A DNA stretch of 9,094 nt from Planctomycetota bacterium (GCA_016208805.1 JACQXL010000117.1:1-9094), one strand, 5' to 3'; shown: positions 1-5,987, counted from the first letter of the stretch. Translations and numbers: made by a program. Notes: generated by a model not told the origin, from the letters alone.

Positions 1-4
1 AGCG

Positions 5-72
5 GTCACCCTGAGCAAGGCGAAGGGTCTACTCCTAATGATTCGAGATTCTTCGCTTGCGCTCAGAATGAC
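5..72. repeat. Dispersed imperfect inverted repeat
   Basis: Arms 5-16 (gtcaccctgagc) and 61-72 (gctcagaatgac) are complementary at 10 of 12 positions. The similarity continues inward, with gcgaag on the left matching cttcgc on the right. The same ctgagc/gcgaagg wording recurs at 7584-7634 and, diverged, inside der at 4138-4176, so this looks like a family of small non-coding dispersed repeats. It lies just downstream of the tsaE stop. Confidence 0.6.
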
Positions 73-83
73 ACTTCGTGTCA
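69..83 (-). terminator. Hairpin directly after tsaE
   Basis: Positions 69-74 (tgacac) and 78-83 (gtgtca) form a perfect 6-bp stem with a 3-nt loop, ending 1 nt from the tsaE stop codon (85-87). No clear T-run follows on the minus strand, so a terminator role is inferred from position only. Confidence 0.35.
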
Positions 84-84
84 G

Positions 85-513
85 TTAAATCCGCTTACTA
101 AAACTTATCACTCGTTTATTCTTTCCAATCACCTTGAAAACAACCTTGATTATAGGGGTATTTTTGAGATGATACAATATTTTATCGCCCCATTCTATGA
201 TGCCGATGCCGTCTGCGGCTTCCTGCAGGCCGAGCCGGAAGAGTTCGGCCGGTTTACCCAGACGCTGGGCATCAAAGTGGTAAAGTCTTATACCCCGTTT
301 GCCTTTATAGATATTGCAGAGCGTGAATGATGGGCTGGTGACGCATTTAATGGTCTTATAGCCGAGTCCCTTGGCAACGCCCTTGGTGAAATAGGTCTTG
401 CCCGCGCCGAAGATGCCGATTAACGCCACAAAATCGCCTTTCTTCAGGGAACGGGCGAATCGCTCACCCAAACGTATGGTTTCGGCTGTGCTATTTGATA
501 TTATCCGTTTCAT
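85..513 (-). CDS. tsaE: tRNA t6A biosynthesis ATPase TsaE
   Basis: This 142-residue protein matches the TsaE (YjeE) family in length and motif order. TsaE is the cytoplasmic P-loop ATPase that works with TsaB and TsaD to put threonylcarbamoyl on A37 of ANN-decoding tRNAs. Visible features are the Walker A loop GIFGAGKT (residues 33-40), the family motif SPSFTL (60-65), YHFDAQRL (78-85) and IEWGD (106-110). The Walker loop is slightly off the usual GDLGAGKTT: isoleucine-phenylalanine replaces Asp-Leu, and tyrosine follows the GKT. The ATG at 513 gives the normal short N-terminus before the P-loop. No well-placed Shine-Dalgarno is seen; a purine-rich stretch abuts the ATG. It lies 61 nt downstream of thiL on the same strand, so co-transcription is possible, although an inverted repeat sits between them. 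Annotation is firm from the motifs. Confidence 0.93.
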   Translation of the reverse strand: MKRIISNSTAETIRLGERFARSLKKGDFVALIGIFGAGKTYFTKGVAKGLGYKTIKCVTSPSFTLCNIYKGKRGIRLYHFDAQRLGKPAELFRLGLQEAADGIGIIEWGDKILYHLKNTPIIKVVFKVIGKNKRVISFSKRI

Positions 514-525
514 CCTGCTCTAATA

Positions 526-576
526 AACAGGGACTTTTACGAGATTTTTATTAAGAGTCACGTTTAAGTCCCTGTT
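526..576. repeat. Inverted repeat between thiL and tsaE
   Basis: Arms 526-536 (aacagggactt) and 566-576 (aagtccctgtt) are perfectly complementary over 11 bp. After two mismatches, three more pairs form (539-541 with 561-563), leaving a 19-nt centre. The right arm runs into the thiL stop codon (575-577, TAA on the minus strand). It may be a small palindromic repeat or an attenuator or processing site between thiL and tsaE. Confidence 0.6.
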
Positions 577-1531
577 AAAAATGGGTATACCCCATTGGTT
601 TTATTTTCATCTTCCTGTTGCCGTTTTTTAGATAGATTCCGTTTACTTCGCCAATTTGTCCTATGATGGAGACCGGCGTAGTTAAGTTTCGGTCTGTAAT
701 AATTTCATTTGCCTCATCTAAAGTAGTGGTAAACAGTAATTCAAAGTCCTCGCCACCGTAGAGCGCGTGTTTGATGACGCTACCGGTCATCCGCCTGGCC
801 GCACCGGAAATTGGAATCTTTTCCTCATCCAGTATCGCGCCGACCTTGCTGGCCCGGCAGATATGGTTCAAATCGGCTATCAGGCCGTCACTGATATCAA
901 TCATAGAATTAATCTTGTATTTGCGGTTCAGGTATCGCGCTTCCTTGAGCCGCGGCGTAAACGAAAGATGTTTACCGAGTATGGAGCCGCCGAGTTTGCC
1001 GGTAACCAGAATGGTGTCGCCGTCCTTGGCGCCGGAGCGTTTTATGACTTTACGCTTATCGCTGAATCCGAAAATGGTAGAAGTAATAACCAGCGGCCCG
1101 GTGGTGGACGAGAGGTCGCCGCCGATGATACGGCAATTGAACCTCTTGCAGAGGCGCCGCATCCCGTTAAAGAGCCGATGTCCAAAAGCCGGATTTGCCA
1201 GCCGTTTGGGCAAGGCCGCAGTTATCAGGGCATATAACGGGCCGGAACAACCGCCCATTGCCGCAATATCGCTCAGCGATACTGCAACCGCTTTATGGCC
1301 AATCGCTTCAGGTCTAATCCGCGTAGCGAATCCCGAATACTTTCGGGACGAATGGCGGGATGGCTCAAAGTCAATCCCTTCCACAATCGTGTCCGTTGTG
1401 GCAAGCAGGATATGGCCTTTTGGGCAATGCACGGCCGCCGCGTCATCGCCTGAGCCGACCAGCACATCTTTGGACTTCTTGCCCAGCCGCGATTGAATCC
1501 ATTTTATATAACCAAATTCGGTTAGTTTCAT
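575..1531 (-). CDS. thiL: Thiamine-monophosphate kinase ThiL
   Basis: This 318-residue protein catalyses the ATP-dependent phosphorylation of thiamine monophosphate to thiamine diphosphate, the last step of cofactor synthesis, in the cytoplasm. Family motifs appear in order: GSGDDAA (26-32), TTDTIVEGIDF (45-55), SLSDIAAMGG (85-94), GGDLSST (137-143), VTGKLGGS (176-183), MIDISDGLIADL (210-221) and GGEDFELL (259-266). The Mg/ATP-binding acidic residues are retained. Between VEGIDF and KAVAVSLSD there are 24 residues where E. coli ThiL has about 11; the extra 12 (residues about 60-71) are encoded by a palindrome-bearing insertion. The reading frame stays open, and I expect the enzyme to remain active because the insertion falls in a loop, but that is inference. 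The start at 1531 gives the usual N-terminus. It is transcribed divergently from the HD-GYP gene, 81 nt away. Confidence 0.95.
   Translation of the reverse strand: MKLTEFGYIKWIQSRLGKKSKDVLVGSGDDAAAVHCPKGHILLATTDTIVEGIDFEPSRHSSRKYSGFATRIRPEAIGHKAVAVSLSDIAAMGGCSGPLYALITAALPKRLANPAFGHRLFNGMRRLCKRFNCRIIGGDLSSTTGPLVITSTIFGFSDKRKVIKRSGAKDGDTILVTGKLGGSILGKHLSFTPRLKEARYLNRKYKINSMIDISDGLIADLNHICRASKVGAILDEEKIPISGAARRMTGSVIKHALYGGEDFELLFTTTLDEANEIITDRNLTTPVSIIGQIGEVNGIYLKNGNRKMKIKPMGYTHF
1319..1354. repeat. In-frame palindromic insertion within thiL
   Basis: About 36 nt (12 codons) are extra compared with the ThiL family. They hold a perfect hairpin: tcccgaa at 1331-1337, loop tact, ttcggga at 1342-1348. 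The core CCCGAATACTTTCGGG (1332-1347) matches 15 of 16 bases of a palindrome in the HD-GYP gene at 2971-2986. The outer limits are estimated by comparison with remembered family sequences. The encoded residues have no resemblance to ThiL. Confidence 0.7.
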
Positions 1532-1540
1532 TTGCCCAAG

Positions 1541-1569
1541 AGATTACACGGAAACCGGCTTAAAGTCAA
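1541..1569 (-). promoter_or_regulatory. Candidate thiL promoter
   Basis: On the minus strand a TTGACT -35-like box (1569-1564) is followed after 17 nt by TAATCT (1546-1541), a weak -10. Transcription would start only a few bases before the thiL ATG (1531), giving a nearly leaderless message, consistent with no evident Shine-Dalgarno. Confidence 0.3.
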
Positions 1570-1580
1570 TTTTAATTGAC
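1565..1580. promoter_or_regulatory. Palindrome shared by divergent promoters
   Basis: GTCAATT (1565-1571), two bases, then AATTGAC (1574-1580) form a perfect 7-bp inverted repeat. Each half is most of a -35-like TTGAC box, one facing thiL and one facing the HD-GYP gene. It could be simply back-to-back promoters or an operator controlling both. Confidence 0.4.
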
Positions 1581-1605
1581 AGGACAGACTTAAATATGGT
1601 TTAAT
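1576..1605 (+). promoter_or_regulatory. Candidate promoter of the HD-GYP/der operon
   Basis: TTGACA (1576-1581), an 18-nt spacer and TTTAAT (1600-1605) fit a sigma-70-type promoter. The expected start point is about 1612-1613, which is the first base of the ATG at 1613. No Shine-Dalgarno precedes that ATG, so a leaderless transcript is plausible. Confidence 0.45.
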
Positions 1606-1612
1606 TATTAAT

Positions 1613-3202
1613 ATGGCAATACAGAAGAAATCAACAGAGACATCCATTATCCGCCGTGGCTTGAGCCGGCGGACCAATTCCTCCAAGGCCTTTGAGGATA
1701 TGTCCGCTATCCTGGAAATTTCCAAGGCGATGATGGCCGAAAAGGACCTGGATAAACTGCTCGGACTGATTGTCCTGAAAGCCACCGAAGTGCTGGAGGC
1801 CGAGCGGGCCAGTATCTTCCTGATAGATTACGATACCAACGAACTCTGGAGCCGGGTGGCGATGGGTTCGGAGATTTCTGAAATCAGGTTCCAGGCTGAT
1901 AAAGGATTTGCCGGATACGCGGCCCAGAAACGCGAGGTTATCAATATTAAAGACGCTTATGCCGACAGCCGCTTTAATCCAGATGTCGATAAAAAGACCG
2001 GCTACCGCACCCGGACAATCCTGTGCGCGCCGTTGATTACGCACAAGAACGAAACGATTGGCGTAATCCAGATATTGAATAAAAAGTTAGGGGTATTTGA
2101 CGAATACGATGAAACGCTGGTAATGGCCTTTTCGGCCCAGGCGGCCGTGGCCATAGAAAATGCCCAACTGTATCAGGACCAGGAACTGACCCTGAAAAGT
2201 TTCCTCAAGGCAATGGCGTCGGCGATAGATGCCCGCGACCCGACCACGGCCGGCCATTCCGAGCGGATTGCCCGCTATGCCATCAATATCGGCAAAGTCA
2301 TTGGCTTCAGCGAACCGGAATTGAAACTGCTTGACTATGCGGCGGCCCTGCACGATGTCGGCAAAATCGGCGTGCCGGATGCCATACTCTTAAAACCGGA
2401 TAAACTCACGCCCGAAGAGTTCGCCAAGATGAAACAACACGCGGTCAAGACCAAGGAAATACTGGAACAGATGTTCTTCGGCCGTGAGTTAAGGGAAATT
2501 CCGCATATCGCCTCGTCGCATCACGAAAAGATAGACGGCTCCGGTTATCCGGATGGCTTGAAAGGCGACAACATCTCCAAGGCGGCCAAGGTGCTGGCCA
2601 TTGCCGATGTCTATGATGCGCTGGTAGCCCAGGACCGACCCTATAAAAAGGCAATGACCCACGAGCAGGCGATGGCGATATTAAACGAAGGCCGGGGCGC
2701 CAAGTTTGATGCCGGAATCATTGACCTGTTTGAGAAACAGCAGTTATACAAGATTGAACGCCGCAAGATGGGCCGGTTTAACATTGCCATACCGGTAGAA
2801 TACACGATACTGGCGCCGATGCCGGTGACCACTCCGGCCAGGAGCCAGACCGTCAATATCAGCGGGCTGGGCGCGCTGGTTACTTCAGTGCGATTATTGT
2901 CTATCGGCAGTATTATAAAACTCAAGTTTAGCGTTTCCGAACGGCCCTATAGTTCGGCTGTTAGAGTCCCCCCGAATGCTTTCGGGGGGACGAGTTATCA
3001 GCCGACTATAGTTGGCAGCCCGTACGGGCCGCTCAAACTGCCATACTACGAACTCACGGCCAAGGTCGTCCGGGGCGAAAAGAAGTTTGCGCATAAAATT
3101 AACCATTTGGGCGTGGTGTTTACGGATATGAACGAACAACAGCAGAATGAACTGGCTGACCTTTTCAAACTACAGACCGCAGGCGCATCTGCACCCAGAT
3201 AA
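1613..3202 (+). CDS. GAF / HD-GYP / PilZ cyclic-di-GMP phosphodiesterase
   Basis: This is a 529-residue soluble signalling protein with three domains. Residues about 28-188 form a GAF sensor domain. Residues about 195-375 form an HD-GYP domain with the metal-binding HD pair (247-248, ALHDVGK), the HHE motif (303-305) and GYP (311-313), the signature of enzymes that hydrolyse cyclic-di-GMP. Residues about 380-520 are a PilZ domain with RKMGR (384-388, RxxxR) and NISGLG (415-420, N/DxSxxG), the c-di-GMP-binding motifs. The protein therefore probably senses a small ligand through GAF, degrades c-di-GMP and reads its level through PilZ. No signal peptide, membrane segment or receiver domain is seen. 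The PilZ domain carries an extra stretch of roughly 30 residues (about 447-476) encoded by palindromic DNA. It heads an operon with der, 14 nt downstream. The ATG has no Shine-Dalgarno. Confidence 0.92.
   Translation: MAIQKKSTETSIIRRGLSRRTNSSKAFEDMSAILEISKAMMAEKDLDKLLGLIVLKATEVLEAERASIFLIDYDTNELWSRVAMGSEISEIRFQADKGFAGYAAQKREVINIKDAYADSRFNPDVDKKTGYRTRTILCAPLITHKNETIGVIQILNKKLGVFDEYDETLVMAFSAQAAVAIENAQLYQDQELTLKSFLKAMASAIDARDPTTAGHSERIARYAINIGKVIGFSEPELKLLDYAAALHDVGKIGVPDAILLKPDKLTPEEFAKMKQHAVKTKEILEQMFFGRELREIPHIASSHHEKIDGSGYPDGLKGDNISKAAKVLAIADVYDALVAQDRPYKKAMTHEQAMAILNEGRGAKFDAGIIDLFEKQQLYKIERRKMGRFNIAIPVEYTILAPMPVTTPARSQTVNISGLGALVTSVRLLSIGSIIKLKFSVSERPYSSAVRVPPNAFGGTSYQPTIVGSPYGPLKLPYYELTAKVVRGEKKFAHKINHLGVVFTDMNEQQQNELADLFKLQTAGASAPR
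2942..3031. repeat. Nested palindromic insertion within the PilZ coding region
   Basis: The inner hairpin is a perfect 10-bp stem (tccccccgaa 2967-2976, loop tgct, ttcgggggga 2981-2990). Around it lies a second inverted repeat, 2947-2960 (ctatagttcggctg) with 2999-3011 (cagccgactatag), complementary except for one extra base. An outermost pair is cggccc (2942-2947) with gggccg (3026-3031). A further small palindrome cccgtacggg is at 3019-3028. The region matches an extra stretch in the PilZ domain that keeps the reading frame open. Confidence 0.7.
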
Positions 3203-3216
3203 CTGGCATCCCTTCT

Positions 3217-4608
3217 ATGAAATATGTTAACATTTCCATTGTCGGCCGGCCCAATGTGGGCAAATCAACGCTGTTCAATACTCTCATCAAACGGCGGTTA
3301 GCCATAGAGGACGCCGTAGCCGGCACCACCCGTGACCGGGTTTCTTATACGCTGGTCAAAAACGATTACCTTGTAGAACTGGTAGATACCGGTGGTATGG
3401 AAACACTGGAATCAACGGGCGATATCATATGGACGAGCGTCCAGAAACAAATATCCACCGCTTTAAAGCAGGCGGATATCATATTGTTTGTGCTGGACAT
3501 CCGGAGCGGATTGACGGGGCTGGATAAAGAAATCGCCCAGTTACTGCACAAACAGAACAAACCGGTGCTGGTTATCGCCAACAAGGCCGATACCCAGCGC
3601 TTTGACAGCGGCATAAATGATTTTTACCGGCTCGGCTTTGACGATATAATTGCCGTTTCGGCCTTGCAGAGGCGCAACATAGACGAAGTCTGGGTTAAGA
3701 CGATAAATCTTATCGCCGGGCTCGGCATCAAACCGCAGGAACCGGCGGAAACCGCGTCCGACCAGACGATTATAAGGATTGCCATAGCCGGCAAGCGCAA
3801 TGTCGGCAAATCTACCCTGGTCAACACGCTGGCTAACGAGGAGCGCGTGATTGTCAGCGAGATACCCGGCACGACCCGGGACAGTATTGATGTCCGCTTT
3901 GAATACGAGGGCAAAACTTATGTCGCGATTGATACGGCCGGCCTGCGGAAAAAGGGCAAGGCAAAGGAATCGGTGGAGTTCTTCAGCCGCCAGCGCACCG
4001 AGGACGCCGTCAAGCGCGCCGATGTCGTCCTTTTCCTGATTGATGCCGTGGAAAAGGTTTCCGATGTGGATAAAAAGGTGGCCGGCTTCATACTGGAACA
4101 GCATAAACCGTCCGTGCTGGTTATTAATAAATGGGACCTCGCTTGTAGTGAGCATAGCGAATCTATTCGCCAAGCCAAACCGGACGATTCGGCCCTGACC
4201 GAGCAATACCTGAAATACCTTAATAAGACACTCCCCTTCTTCAGTTTTATGCCGCTGGTGTTCATCTCGGCCCAGACCGGTTTCAATGTCAACAATCTGT
4301 TGCCGTTATGCGATGAACTCTATCAACAGGCCGGCGCAAAGGTGCAGACCGCGCTTCTGAATAAAGCCATAGAAAATATCAGGCGGCGGCTGCCTTCATC
4401 CGGCCGGACCACCCGGCACCCCCGGATATACTACGCCACCCAGACCGGCATATATCCGCCGACCATCAACATCAGCGTGAACGACACGGCGCTGTTCAGC
4501 GACCTGACAATGAGACACGTTGACAAGTTCCTGCGCCAGACGATGCCCTTTACCGAAGTGCCCATAAGGTTTATCCTGAAGGGAAAACAAACAAGAAAGA
4601 GAGAATGA
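3217..4608 (+). CDS. der: Ribosome-assembly GTPase Der (EngA)
   Basis: This 463-residue protein has the tandem GTPase layout unique to Der, which helps mature the 50S ribosomal subunit. The first G domain has GRPNVGKS (10-17), GTTRDR (36-41), DTGG (57-60) and NKAD (122-125). The second has GKRNVGKS (192-199), GTTRDS (218-223), DTAG (239-242) and NKWD (304-307). A KH-like C-terminal domain follows from about residue 365, with the PPTINISVND stretch (414-423). Directly after NKWD there are about 12-13 extra residues (308-320) compared with Bacillus Der, encoded by a palindrome-containing stretch; the frame is kept. The start lies 14 nt after the HD-GYP gene and the stop is 1 nt before the next gene, so the three are probably one transcript. 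No strong Shine-Dalgarno is visible. Confidence 0.96.
   Translation: MKYVNISIVGRPNVGKSTLFNTLIKRRLAIEDAVAGTTRDRVSYTLVKNDYLVELVDTGGMETLESTGDIIWTSVQKQISTALKQADIILFVLDIRSGLTGLDKEIAQLLHKQNKPVLVIANKADTQRFDSGINDFYRLGFDDIIAVSALQRRNIDEVWVKTINLIAGLGIKPQEPAETASDQTIIRIAIAGKRNVGKSTLVNTLANEERVIVSEIPGTTRDSIDVRFEYEGKTYVAIDTAGLRKKGKAKESVEFFSRQRTEDAVKRADVVLFLIDAVEKVSDVDKKVAGFILEQHKPSVLVINKWDLACSEHSESIRQAKPDDSALTEQYLKYLNKTLPFFSFMPLVFISAQTGFNVNNLLPLCDELYQQAGAKVQTALLNKAIENIRRRLPSSGRTTRHPRIYYATQTGIYPPTINISVNDTALFSDLTMRHVDKFLRQTMPFTEVPIRFILKGKQTRKRE
4138..4176. repeat. In-frame palindromic insertion within der
   Basis: Thirty-nine nt (13 codons, residues 308-320) are extra just after the NKWD motif. They contain gcgaa (4157-4161), loop tcta, ttcgc (4166-4170), and an outer pair gcttg (4141-4145) with caagc (4171-4175). 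The tgagcatagcgaa wording (4149-4161) resembles the dispersed repeat at 7615-7631, tgagccatagcgaa with one extra base. Limits are estimated from family length. Confidence 0.65.
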
Positions 4609-4609
4609 T

Positions 4610-5287
4610 ATGTCAGTCAAACATACGGTATTCCTGCAGGTTTTCGTGCTATTAATGGGCGGCTGTTATACGCAGATGCAACCGGACAAGCCGAAAATGC
4701 CCGAACTCTGGCTTGATGCCAAAGGGGTACACCAGGATTATACTGCAATGAACCCGCCGGTCGGGCTGAACCTGACCGCCGCCATCCCGCTTCTGCGGGA
4801 TGCCGAAACTATTGATAAAATCAAGCAATCTCTGGAACAATTCGCCGGCCTGCTCTGGGCAGATACCTTCGGGCAATTATATATCAAGCAGGTGATTCTC
4901 CGGAATAACTCGCAGGATGGTTACATCCATTTTGAGAAGTTGGAGAAATTAGGCGGCCACGCCCGGTTCGGCGGTCCGTTCACGGTCAATACCAACCTGC
5001 TTGACCTGGACCAAAAGACCGGCCGTAAAGGGGTCGGCGTCAAAGTCCTGGCCGCCGGCATTATGCACGAATTCGGGCATTCTATGCTCCTGTTAAAAGA
5101 CGAATACGGCACGACCAGGGAATGCATAATGCATCCCCAGAGCCGCACATCCCATTTCTGCGAGAGTTGCGAGAAAGAATTGCTGGACCGGTTCAAGAAT
5201 TGGAAATTCCCGGTTGGTGACGAACGCGCTAAATGGGTAAATCAGAATAAAGTGCCAGAACCTACAATAACGATGGGAAAATACTGA
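4610..5287 (+). CDS. Putative M64-like zinc metalloprotease lipoprotein
   Basis: This 225-residue protein starts with a basic/hydrophobic signal (residues 4-18) ending in MGGC, with Cys19 as the likely lipid-modified residue. The lipobox is imperfect because Met rather than Leu is at -3. Residues 153-166 read HEFGHSMLLLKDEY, an HExxH zinc site (H153, E154, H157) followed by DEY at the spacing seen in M64 (IgA-peptidase-like) metalloproteases, where D164 would be the third ligand. Downstream cysteines C172, C184 and C187 sit in an ECIMHP...FCESC pattern common in such enzymes. It is shorter than typical M64 proteins and I cannot see a full family match, so substrate is unknown. It begins 1 nt after der and is the last gene of that operon. 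Its stop codon is the first three bases of a long inverted repeat. Confidence 0.72.
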   Translation: MSVKHTVFLQVFVLLMGGCYTQMQPDKPKMPELWLDAKGVHQDYTAMNPPVGLNLTAAIPLLRDAETIDKIKQSLEQFAGLLWADTFGQLYIKQVILRNNSQDGYIHFEKLEKLGGHARFGGPFTVNTNLLDLDQKTGRKGVGVKVLAAGIMHEFGHSMLLLKDEYGTTRECIMHPQSRTSHFCESCEKELLDRFKNWKFPVGDERAKWVNQNKVPEPTITMGKY

Positions 5288-5415
5288 ACTCTTACGAAAT
5301 GGGGAACAGACTGCTAAAAAGTGTCATTCCTGCGAAAGCAGGAATCCAGACTCCCTGTATTTACTGGATTCCCGCCTGCGCGGGAATGACAGAGGGGGCG
5401 TTTCGCAAGAGTTCA
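5285..5415. repeat. Long inverted-repeat element between convergent genes
   Basis: Arms 5285-5299 (tgaactcttacgaaa) and 5401-5415 (tttcgcaagagttca) are complementary at 14 of 15 positions and enclose a second palindromic repeat (5323-5390). The left arm starts exactly at the TGA stop of the metalloprotease gene. The right arm ends 4 nt before the TAA (5420-5422) that closes the alternative reading frame of the convergent lipoprotein gene. It probably acts as a bidirectional terminator, or is a MITE-like insertion. Confidence 0.65.
5323..5390. repeat. Widespread gtcattcc...ggaatgac palindromic repeat
   Basis: The 68-bp unit starts gtcattcctgcgaaagcagg and ends cctgcgcgggaatgac. The two ends are inverted copies and each is itself a palindrome (5326-5345 and 5368-5387). 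This type of repeat is known from many bacterial genomes and its attccc/gggaat form resembles neisserial dRS3. It is small, non-coding and likely spread passively. Confidence 0.75.
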
Positions 5416-5419
5416 GGAA

Positions 5420-5533
5420 TTACTGCCCCATCTTTTTGCGCTGACCTTCCAGCCACTGTTTCACATCAGCCGGCGGCTCTTCGGGCGGCAGACCCTGTTG
5501 CTGGCGCTGTTGCTGCCGGCGCATCGCGTGGGA
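5420..5533 (-). pseudogene. Detached C-terminus of the coiled-coil lipoprotein
   Basis: In the frame next to the annotated lipoprotein frame, the minus strand reads an open stretch ending in TAA at 5420-5422. From 5524 downward it encodes MRRQQQRQQQ, then GLPPEEPPADVKQWLEGQ and RKKMGQ. This is more protein-like than the tail of the upstream frame (Arg, Ser and Cys-rich, ending at 5461). One missing base near the run at 5530-5532 (ggg on the plus strand) would join the two frames as ...SNP-HA-MRRQQQ. I therefore read it as the true C-terminus, separated by a real frameshift or a sequencing error. Confidence 0.6.
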
Positions 5534-5934
5534 TTGCTGACGGCCGGTTCGGGCGGCGGAGTTGACCCGCCGGATGATTGCTTCGCATTGGCTTCCTGCA
5601 GTTCCACCTTCAGTTTATCTATCTGCCTTTTGGCATCATTCAGGTCTTTTTCCAGACCTGCCACCTTTGATTTGAACGTATCGTTTTCCTTCTTGATTTT
5701 ATCCCGTTCTGCCTTAAGGTCGGTTTCGGTCTTTTTCATCTCGTTCTGGAGCCGGAGTTTATCTTTCTCGGCCTGGCTGAGCGATTCTTTGCTCTTGGCT
5801 AAATCCTCGCGCGTCTCGTCCAGTTCCGTCTGCGCCTTCTTTAACTGGCCGGCCAGAATCTCCGCCTCTTTATTCCCGCAGGCGGACAGCATCAGCGCAA
5901 ACATAACCCCTAAAATTATTGACAACCTATACAT
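5461..5934 (-). CDS. Coiled-coil lipoprotein, apparently frameshifted
   Basis: This 157-residue frame starts with a clean lipoprotein signal: hydrophobic segment 5-17 and lipobox LSAC with Cys19. Residues about 22-117 are a long charged heptad-like coiled coil (Leu/Lys/Glu-rich), followed by a GGSTPPPEP linker. Such proteins are usually anchored in a membrane with an elongated periplasmic helix, but I recognise no specific family. The last 25 or so residues look out of frame: the neighbouring frame continues to 5420 with a more credible tail. The start is well supported by AGGAG (complement of 5942-5946) 7 nt before the ATG. It lies 54 nt downstream of the secreted-protein gene, separated by a hairpin. 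Function unknown; possible roles are envelope spacing or scaffold. Confidence 0.7.
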   Translation of the reverse strand: MYRLSIILGVMFALMLSACGNKEAEILAGQLKKAQTELDETREDLAKSKESLSQAEKDKLRLQNEMKKTETDLKAERDKIKKENDTFKSKVAGLEKDLNDAKRQIDKLKVELQEANAKQSSGGSTPPPEPAVSNPTRCAGSNSASNRVCRPKSRRLM

Positions 5935-5941
5935 ATCTCAT

Positions 5942-5946
5942 CTCCT
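5942..5946 (-). promoter_or_regulatory. Strong ribosome binding site of the lipoprotein gene
   Basis: AGGAG on the minus strand lies 7 nt before the ATG at 5934. It is the clearest Shine-Dalgarno in the window; several neighbouring genes have none. Confidence 0.7.
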
Positions 5947-5950
5947 CTAA

Positions 5951-5987
5951 CCACGGATTTACACGGATTAATCTGTGTAATCTGTGG
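5951..5987. repeat. 37-nt near-perfect palindrome after the secreted-protein gene
   Basis: Left half 5951-5969 (ccacggatttacacggatt) pairs with right half 5970-5987 (aatctgtgtaatctgtgg): 18 pairs, two of them G-T, with one bulged T. Each half is two copies of a 9-10 nt word (acacggatt-like). It begins 1 nt after the stop codon (5989-5991) on the minus strand, so it may terminate or process that transcript. This acacggatt/aatctgtgt wording is common as a dispersed intergenic repeat in environmental bacterial genomes. Confidence 0.65.

Noticed and set aside
771..1496. Plus-strand 241-residue open frame
   Set aside because: It is antisense to thiL, whose motifs are unambiguous; composition is that of a shadow frame.
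3541..4206. Minus-strand 221-residue open frame
   Set aside because: It is antisense to der, which has all GTPase motifs.
5299..5565. Plus-strand 88-residue open frame
   Set aside because: It reads through the palindromic repeat and the reverse strand of the lipoprotein gene; the SVIPAKAGIQ-type start is the usual translation of this repeat.
5498..5950. Plus-strand 150-residue open frame
   Set aside because: Ser/Phe/Leu-rich antisense reading of the coiled-coil gene, which has a lipobox and strong ribosome binding site.
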